Below, one piece after another: positions 57,895 to 64,000 of a stretch of 64,000 nucleotides of DNA. The position numbers and the translations under genes are program-made. Numbering within the stretch: position 1 is the stretch's first letter; each line of letters opens with the position of its first letter. Below the pieces are notes generated by a model, which saw only the letters and a program-made list of their open reading frames with translations, was not told the origin of the DNA and made no database searches. Source of the DNA: Kalmanozyma brasiliensis GHG001 (taxonomy: Eukaryota > Basidiomycota > Ustilaginomycetes > Ustilaginales); contig NW_015961956.1 in assembly GCF_000497045.1 (NCBI RefSeq), positions 1-64,000 on the forward strand, written 5' to 3'.

Positions 57895-58704
57895 GATGAA
57901 GTGCTAATGCGGATGGGCCGGAGTGACGAGAAGGTGAGGATGATGGTGATGTCGATAGGTGAGGATGCGGTGGAGGATGAAGACAAAGAGATAGCCAACG
58001 TGATTGACTGTGTGAGAGTTGGTCAGAAGAAAATCGCGAGACAGGCGGGTTGCTCACTCTGAAAGAGCACGTCCGTTTTGGCTTTCTTCTCTCTCTCTCT
58101 TTGGTCAGACCGATGATGATCTCAGTTTCCTGCCTGCCTTGGCTGGCTGGCTGGGCCGGGTCGGGTTTGTGGGATTCCACATCGAGCAGCTGAATTTCTA
58201 AGCATTTGGCCGCTGCTGTTCAGGCCAAGGCTTTGTATTCAACGCCTGCAGAAGCACTTCAAAATTTCGTCCGTTCGAGGCTTCGGTCTCATGGTCCTGA
58301 AATTCTGAATTCCAAGAATCCGCAAATTTGTATTGGAGAGCCATGAGCTGCCTGGTTCTTTTTCGGACCGCCTCGAGGATCCCGATCCATCCCTTCTCTC
58401 CCGACACAGCTGAAACGCGTCAACGGAACCGAGAGCGGACCTGCGGTTAGACGTAACAATTCTCGATTTTTGATCAAAGGGTCCTTCGCGGTTGCGTGTG
58501 GAGAAAAGGCATGCTGCACCTCGTGTCTTCGCACGGCCCTAAGCCACCTCGAACGCCTTCGTACCCATATGGCAGCACCAAGCTATTGACGACACCGCTG
58601 CATCTCAGGAAGAGTACAGCACCATCACGTTCAGCTCTGCTTCCTTGTGTCAAGCTCGGGCCGGCCAGATTGACGCCGACTCCGACGGCCGCAGCATCGT
58701 CAAG
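57895..58704. promoter_or_regulatory. Divergent promoter region: COX4-type / SH3BGR-like
   Basis: 810 bp between divergent starts. It has short (TC)n and (GGCT)n tracts near 58089 and 58143. The frame of the next gene is open from a TTG at 58645 but has no ATG before 58705. Confidence 0.4.
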
Positions 58705-61335
58705 ATGGCAGGGCCCGTCGTCGAGCTCTTCAGCACTTCGATCTTGTCCAACGTCAAAGTTCGCTCCCGTCACGAGCGTTACACCTCGGTCCTGGCCATC
58801 AAAAAGGTCCCCTATGTCTACCATGATCTCGCCTCGGACGATGACGCGAAGAGCAGGTGGCGACGCAAAGCGAAGGACCCGCAGCTTCCGGGTATCTTGG
58901 TCAACAACGAATGGGTAGGATCCTTCGACGAGTTTGAAGAGGCAGTCGAGTTCGGAGAGCTTGAGCTCTTCCTCGGAGTCGCACCAGCGGAAGCACAGAC
59001 CCTACCAACAGCTCCTCATCCAGCTCAATTCGCAGTGAGCTCCAAGGATCCCAGCCTGTACCCGACTCTGCCCTACGCCGCCGAGGGCGCTGGCCGCTGG
59101 AAGGAGCCCGATGCGGACCAATTCATCTCGTCGCTCAACATCAAGGAGGAGGAGCTCAACGACGCTGATGTCGATGCGATGCTCACTGATATCGGTAAGC
59201 TGGCCTCTGCGCCGGCTTCGACCACGGAAAAGAAGTATGTGCCTTCCAAGGAGGCCGCCATCAAGCCCTTGCGCTTCGCCAAGATGGGCCCCACCACATC
59301 ACATCAGAGGATGCCTTCTGGCTCGTCGGGTACATCCAGTCCAGCCGCAGGTACACGCGCATCTCCCATAGCAAGGTATTCAGCAACGCAGAGGTCAACC
59401 AAGGCTCTGGCCGCAGAGGCGGACGCGCTCACCTCGAATCGAAAGACCTCCGGCGCATTGCTGCGCGAGGCCGTGTCGCAGGGCAAGACGCTCGACGATG
59501 CCATGGAGGAGAGCCGTATGAGGCACGTTCTTAGCCAAGACAACATCGACGATCTTTTCGCGTCTCTCGGGCTCAGCAACGTGGACATCGGCGATGACGA
59601 GGTGGACCAGTTCCTCGACCAGGGCGCGATCCCTAAGGGTCTGCGCTTAGGTGGAGACCGTGTGCATCGATCATCGTCGAGGGCGGACAAGGCAAGGGAC
59701 ACAGCAGTCGCGAAGGACTTGGTGCTCAAGGCGAGAGAGAAGGGACATGGCTCGGCTCGTACCAGTCTCTCCAACGATGGCTCCAAGCTGGCGCAACTGC
59801 AACCTGCGTCTAGCATCGGGACGGCAGCCGAGACTCAGTCGAGCCTTCCTGCCAGCATCTTGGCTGTGCCATCTCAAGCTGCGAACATTGTTGAAGGCGT
59901 TCCAAAGGCTTCTGGTTCCGATGGAATCGAGGCCAACGAAGCACCAGATGTGAAAGAAGTGGAACTTGATGGAGGCGTTGCCATCAAGAGCGGCGACGAC
60001 TCCGAAGACACTCTTTCAAACGCCGTCAACGAGGATGAGGCGACAGCTGCGACTCGTCAGGCGATAGATAGCGGGGCCGACAAGGAAGAAGGCGAGCGAG
60101 CTGAGACGAAGTTGGCTGCTGCGGATCAGGCTGTAGGTTCGAACGGGATTAGCACGATCGCCTCAGAGCAGCCGGTCGTGCCCTCTCTAAGCCTATCGTC
60201 ACAAGACGAGTCGCATGTTTCCGAGAAGGGATCGACGCTTGCGAAGGCGGAACCAACGATATCTAGCACAGATGCGCAAGACCCTCCGGCCACGGGGACG
60301 GTGGCGCCAAGCAGAAGCGGGGTCTCGTTGGACACAGACGGTGACGAGAGCGAACCAATCGTCAGAATGGGAGACGACAAGGGGGAGGATAAGGTCGAGG
60401 CCGCAGCGTCAGCAGCAGCGGACGGTGAAGCAGCATCGGTTGCGACATCCGAGGTGCCTTCCGTCGTCACGGCGTCCCAAAACGTCAAGGTGCAAGGAAG
60501 CGATGCAATCGTCCCGGTTGAGGTCGAAGGAGAGCTTACACCAACCAAGGAGGCTCCCTCGCTAGTGTCGACAGCAGCAGAGCCGACGCAGCCAGCGTCC
60601 ACAGCAGCAGCATCGCTAGAGACGCACATCGCCGAGGACGACGACTTCAGCCTGGAGCTGGCGCAAGCAGCATCGATCGCCTCACGCTACGAGGAGCGCA
60701 AGACGCCCACTCCAAGTCCGCAACGCCCAAGTATCTCTAGCGGTCTCGACGCGATAAGCCCAACCAAGCCGACAGCAGTCACATCAGCCGACGCCCTATC
60801 ACCGCCGCTCGGTCACGTGGGAGGAGAAGCCGACCAAGAAGACTCGGAGAGTCCGCTTCATCTTGGTGTCGAAGCTGCGGTCGATCCGAGCCACCAGACT
60901 TCCTCTCGACGCCAAGCCTCGTCGTCGTCGACCTCGTCACGCAGGGCCATCGATGTCCCGAGGCCCATCGCTCCGCAATCGGTCTCGCCGCCCGCGTCTG
61001 GGTTCTCCGACAATCCAATGTCACCCGATACGCTGGCCAAGAGGAAGAAGGGCATTCTCGGATTTGGGCTAGGCAGGGACAAAGAAAAGGACAAGGAAAA
61101 TCTGAGCACCAACACGAACGCAGCCAACAGTAAAGCTGGAGGTGGTGTGACGCGAGGACACGAACGCACCATCTCGCAGATTCTCAGGGATGCGGACGCA
61201 GTGCTGCAGTCGGACGACTACGAGGAAGCAGGCGGAGAGGATACGGTCGACTCGGCCATGCTGTTTGGAAGCGCGACAGTTGACGTGGAAGCAGGCCAAA
61301 CTCCAAGCTTGCGAGGCGCTTCTCGTCCGCTCTGA
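58705..61335 (+). CDS. SH3BGR/glutaredoxin-fold domain protein with long disordered tail
   Basis: 876 aa from the ATG at 58705 (AAGATGGCA). Residues 3-92 match the SH3-binding glutaredoxin-like family: VVELFSTSILSNVKVRSRHE, the VPYVYHDLA strand, LPGILVNNEWVGSFDEFEEA and ELELFLG. No CxxC is present, so no redox activity is expected. Two short related helical segments follow: DQFISSLNIKEEELNDADVD (about 137-157) and DNIDDLFASLGLSNVDIGDD (about 279-298). The rest, about 570 residues, is Ser/Ala/Glu/Asp-rich and predicted disordered, closing with a conserved-looking HERTISQILRDADAVLQS. Animal SH3BGR proteins are about 100-240 aa, so this is a large fungal elaboration, perhaps a scaffold at the cell cortex or cytoplasm (inference). 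Confidence 0.85.
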   Translation: MAGPVVELFSTSILSNVKVRSRHERYTSVLAIKKVPYVYHDLASDDDAKSRWRRKAKDPQLPGILVNNEWVGSFDEFEEAVEFGELELFLGVAPAEAQTLPTAPHPAQFAVSSKDPSLYPTLPYAAEGAGRWKEPDADQFISSLNIKEEELNDADVDAMLTDIGKLASAPASTTEKKYVPSKEAAIKPLRFAKMGPTTSHQRMPSGSSGTSSPAAGTRASPIARYSATQRSTKALAAEADALTSNRKTSGALLREAVSQGKTLDDAMEESRMRHVLSQDNIDDLFASLGLSNVDIGDDEVDQFLDQGAIPKGLRLGGDRVHRSSSRADKARDTAVAKDLVLKAREKGHGSARTSLSNDGSKLAQLQPASSIGTAAETQSSLPASILAVPSQAANIVEGVPKASGSDGIEANEAPDVKEVELDGGVAIKSGDDSEDTLSNAVNEDEATAATRQAIDSGADKEEGERAETKLAAADQAVGSNGISTIASEQPVVPSLSLSSQDESHVSEKGSTLAKAEPTISSTDAQDPPATGTVAPSRSGVSLDTDGDESEPIVRMGDDKGEDKVEAAASAAADGEAASVATSEVPSVVTASQNVKVQGSDAIVPVEVEGELTPTKEAPSLVSTAAEPTQPASTAAASLETHIAEDDDFSLELAQAASIASRYEERKTPTPSPQRPSISSGLDAISPTKPTAVTSADALSPPLGHVGGEADQEDSESPLHLGVEAAVDPSHQTSSRRQASSSSTSSRRAIDVPRPIAPQSVSPPASGFSDNPMSPDTLAKRKKGILGFGLGRDKEKDKENLSTNTNAANSKAGGGVTRGHERTISQILRDADAVLQSDDYEEAGGEDTVDSAMLFGSATVDVEAGQTPSLRGASRPL

Positions 61336-62226
61336 AAAGTCTCTTTCTGTACTTACAGAATATCCGGCTTCTCTTTCGCAAGCAAGCATGCACATGTACA
61401 GCACAACGAAGCCTCCGCCTTCTCGATCTTCCGGGATAATCTGGACCCTGTGTGGCTGAGATGGAAGCGCAGCTGTCTATGTTTCGAGAGGCAGACCGTC
61501 GCGACAACCGAGAGCGGCCATATCACATCTGCTTCGCGTTCTCCTCTCTAAAGTCACAGGCGCGGGCCAATTTTCTTGGCTTTCCGACAAGGAAAGAAAG
61601 ACGCCGCGCAGCGACGCAAGTCACGCTGCCGCGCATGGGAACCTGAAACGTCGCTTCCATGCACGTCTCTCGCCCGTTGCACTGCTCCTCCTCGTTCGGG
61701 CAGACCGACTACTCTGGCTGTCACATTCCCACGAAGACTTATGCCACACGCCCCTCTCTTGAGCGCGCTGCTTGTTGTGTCGCCACTTATCTCGTGTTGC
61801 CACAAAAAGTGCACCCGTTTCTCGGGTGTCAAGGGTCCCGCCAAAGTCTGGGCTCTGCTGAGTTCAGGAAGGGATAAACTGAGCCTCGAGGCCACTCCTC
61901 CCCGAGCACGTACGATCTACTCATCTTGCTTCCACGCCAAGTTGCTGCACCCGCAGAGAGGCTCATCCGTGGACGAGTGCTCAGCAATCTGACTCAGCTT
62001 CCGTTGCAATGAGTGTCGTTGCTGCTGACTGAAGCCACAGCCTCACAGGAACGCTCCGAAGCTTATCGACGAATCAGTTGCATCAGGGCTGCTAAGAACT
62101 CGCATGCCGTCGGGGAACACCCTTGTGAAAGCGGGAGACAAGGTCGCAGGCAAGACGCTTGTGTCTTGTTAGCTTACCACTCCCAGGACGACAGAGCTTT
62201 GGACAGCGCAGTCACTTCGACTCTCC

Positions 62227-62274
62227 GCATGTTCTAGCAGGTTGGCGACTGCATGTTCTAGCAGGTTGGCGACT
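62227..62274. repeat. Perfect 24-bp tandem duplication
   Basis: Two identical, adjacent 24-base copies (62227-62250 and 62251-62274), beginning GCATGTTCTAGC and ending GGTTGGCGACT. A third partial copy is not visible. A recent duplication in a non-coding region. Confidence 0.95.
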
Positions 62275-62352
62275 GTATGCGGTCCTTACTCACACCTCGG
62301 CACTGCTCCGGTCCTGCTGTCGATAAGAGGCACCGAGCGAGCTCATGGAAGA

Positions 62353-62358
62353 TATAAG
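62353..62358 (+). promoter_or_regulatory. Candidate TATA element of the last gene
   Basis: GATATAAGCG, 364 bp before the preferred ATG at 62717 and 31 bp before the alternative ATG at 62384. Its closeness to 62384 argues that the latter lies at or before the transcription start. Confidence 0.35.
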
Positions 62359-62716
62359 CGTGGCTTAGTCTCAGCTTAGGACTATGAAGCGACCTCTTAC
62401 CCTGCCAGCTCCACCTTGCTTTGCTTTTCTCGTCGCCATCATCGCCAAATCCACATCCTTCTCTCTAGGAACACGTCAGGATCCACGCTCCCTACCTTCT
62501 TGCTCTGGCTGCAGGCTTTCTTACTCTCCTTTCCTTCAGCTGCTTGCTGGGTCTTTAACCCGAACGTCAATTGACGACAACTGGCACCTCTGCACACCTT
62601 CTACTAATAGCTCGCTTTCCAACAAAATCACTGCCCTGCACCGGTACTCCAAGAACTCAAGCTGTGGTGCCTTCATATCCACACCTCTAGGCTCATACGT
62701 CAAGAGTCGCAGCCCG

Positions 62717-64000
62717 ATGTCGTTCTTCCAGCCTCAAGATCGCCCTCCGTCTTCAATCCAAAGCTCCGTACGAAACACAGACACATCAACGGACGCCCCG
62801 AAGAATGGACGCGATCACAGTCAGACTCCCTTTCGCGGCGATAAGACAGCAGACATCTGGCCGGATCGCAATCTCACAACATCCCGATCGGCATTCAACC
62901 TAGACTTCTGCATGGGCGACATGCAGTCGAATCTGCCGCCTGCTCAACCTTTCCGTCCGATTCAAACACACAGACCTTCTCCTTCGGTCGATCTACCTGC
63001 TCCGAATGAACTCGCTAGATATGCTGATGTGGGACATAGAGGTGCTGACCTGGCCCCTCGTTTTCAGCAGGGCGCACCGTGGAAAGCGGACAGCGCAGAG
63101 TCGCAACGATTAGCCGGCTGCGAAAGGGACCTCTGGCCGCAGGAGATCAAGCAATACGCAGCGACGCCCGCACCTTACTCGTCCTTCCATGCCTATTCAA
63201 TGGCACCTATGACGCCCCAGCATCAACGCTTCGCCTCCGTATCCTCTGGCACATGCAGCGAAGATCGTCACGTACCAGCATCTGATCCTGGCTCGGATCT
63301 CAGCTCGGACTATTCCGATCTCTTCCAGGCCTCGCACCAACCTGGCGGCTTCGCTTACCCTTACAGGGCTAGAGAGCAGATGTCCATCCATCCGCCCTGC
63401 TTTGACCCTCAGCAGACGACGCTTCCGGACTATGTCGTGGACGAGCTCAAGAGACTCAAGCTCGAAAACATGGCTCTCAAGCGCATGGCACAGGAAGTCG
63501 TCCGCATCAACATCGACTCCAGCTCGGTCGGTGACTCGATTGGATCCGCCCTTCGATGCAGCCATCATCCTCCCGTGCCATCGCCACCTCGACTCCAGCG
63601 CGTGTTTGACGGAGCAGACCCAACGCAAGTGTTCAGCGACGCTAGCAGCACCAATGCAGCTCCATCGCAATCCACCAAGGTCCGGGAGAGCGGCGCCTCT
63701 GCTTCGATGTGGGCCCCAGCGAATCGCGGCACGCCTGTTCAGTCTGGGACCGCAGCGATCACGATGGGTGCTAGACCTTTCAGGGCAAGCGAAATCTCAG
63801 CAGCAGAGCTCAGTCGACGCGTCGCGATGAACGACTCCAGCGCAATCACCGGCAACAACAGCCCCTTTGACGCAACCGCTCCTGCCTTTACTCGGTCCAC
63901 ACCTCTCTCGAGGGCCTCGCCTCGCGACTCACCTGGCCCGGCTACTCTGACTCTGTCATCGAGGCTCGAAAACGCCCCCGCCTCGTCTCTCGTCACCATG
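62717..64000 (+). CDS. Unrecognised Ser/Pro-rich protein, 5' part only (runs off window)
   Basis: An open frame of 428 codons to the last base, with no stop, so the gene continues past 64000. It starts MSFFQPQDRPPSS. The sequence is low complexity (Ser, Pro, Gln, Asp), with one likely helical or coiled-coil segment near residues 240-265 (YVVDELKRLKLENMALKRMA). There is no catalytic or DNA-binding motif in the part seen. Such N-terminal regions are common in fungal RNA-binding proteins and transcription regulators, but the part visible does not decide. An in-frame ATG at 62384 would add 111 residues; I prefer 62717 because codon bias begins about there. Confidence 0.7.
   Translation, partial: MSFFQPQDRPPSSIQSSVRNTDTSTDAPKNGRDHSQTPFRGDKTADIWPDRNLTTSRSAFNLDFCMGDMQSNLPPAQPFRPIQTHRPSPSVDLPAPNELARYADVGHRGADLAPRFQQGAPWKADSAESQRLAGCERDLWPQEIKQYAATPAPYSSFHAYSMAPMTPQHQRFASVSSGTCSEDRHVPASDPGSDLSSDYSDLFQASHQPGGFAYPYRAREQMSIHPPCFDPQQTTLPDYVVDELKRLKLENMALKRMAQEVVRINIDSSSVGDSIGSALRCSHHPPVPSPPRLQRVFDGADPTQVFSDASSTNAAPSQSTKVRESGASASMWAPANRGTPVQSGTAAITMGARPFRASEISAAELSRRVAMNDSSAITGNNSPFDATAPAFTRSTPLSRASPRDSPGPATLTLSSRLENAPASSLVTM

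Larger units (their letters stand above)
61336..62716. other. Intergenic region and leader of the last gene
   Basis: 1.38 kb. Frames of 60-138 aa at 61450-61990 are mutually overlapping and unsupported. It contains the tandem duplication at 62227-62274, a TATAAG at 62353-62358 and a CT-rich leader from about 62400. The next gene's frame is open back to an ATG at 62384, but that part lacks codon bias. Confidence 0.5.

Noticed and set aside
1..64000. Search for CRISPR arrays, rRNA, intact transposons and viral genes
   Set aside because: No spaced repeat array, rRNA-like conserved block, transposase, integrase or reverse transcriptase motif was seen; the window is ordinary eukaryotic chromosome.

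Overview
The window is the left end of a fungal chromosome. It opens with 15 uninterrupted CCCTAA units (1-90), the C-rich strand of a TTAGGG telomere, and then runs inward for 64 kb. Gene content and style fit a basidiomycete of the smut lineage (Ustilaginomycotina). Genes are dense and mostly intron-poor, with strong G/C third-position bias. Introns are short, with CTGAC/CTNAC branch sites and CAG acceptors. Proteins carry long Ser/Ala/Pro/Gln-rich disordered tails, and there is an AA10-type chitin LPMO of the kind known from Ustilago. The species cannot be fixed from the sequence alone.

Region by region. 1-2232 is telomere plus about 2.1 kb of repeat-rich subtelomere holding a broken zinc-finger ORF, whose stop codon lies inside a telomere-like motif, and three families of short repeats. 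2233-5346 is a ribosome-biogenesis locus in which a Nol12/Rrp17 module and a NOL8/Nop8 RRM module share one open frame. 5764-12 kb looks accessory: secreted AA10 LPMO, carboxymuconolactone-decarboxylase-like enzyme, SAM methyltransferase and a monocarboxylate-type transporter. 12.6-16.6 kb holds a half-zinc-cluster protein of unknown role and a GTPBP1/2 N-terminal domain protein with no GTPase domain.

From 17 kb on the content is mainly housekeeping: Pom33/TMEM33 nucleoporin, Swa2/auxilin, KDM4-type JmjC demethylase, long-chain acyl-CoA synthetase, ATP synthase subunit j, a DHA1 drug/polyamine transporter, Yvh1 phosphatase, SF3b subunit 2, eIF3a, a TMEM41/VTT protein, proteasome alpha-4, the Cch1 calcium channel, a seven-intron HAD hydrolase ending in AKL, cytochrome c oxidase subunit IV, an SH3BGR/glutaredoxin-fold protein with a very long tail, and the start of an unrecognised protein that runs off the window.

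Several housekeeping genes are paired head to head over 0.7-0.9 kb (GTPBP-N/Pom33, SF3B2/eIF3a, proteasome alpha-4/Cch1, COX4/SH3BGR-like), so shared promoters are likely. No transposon with intact coding capacity, CRISPR array, rRNA or convincing tRNA was seen. The strongest oddities are the Nol12-NOL8 junction, the GTPase-less GTPBP domain protein, the ATG-only first exon of Pom33, the ATGA-coupled uORF of Cch1 and the telomere-motif-terminated zinc-finger fragment. I did not find a clearly novel multi-gene system.
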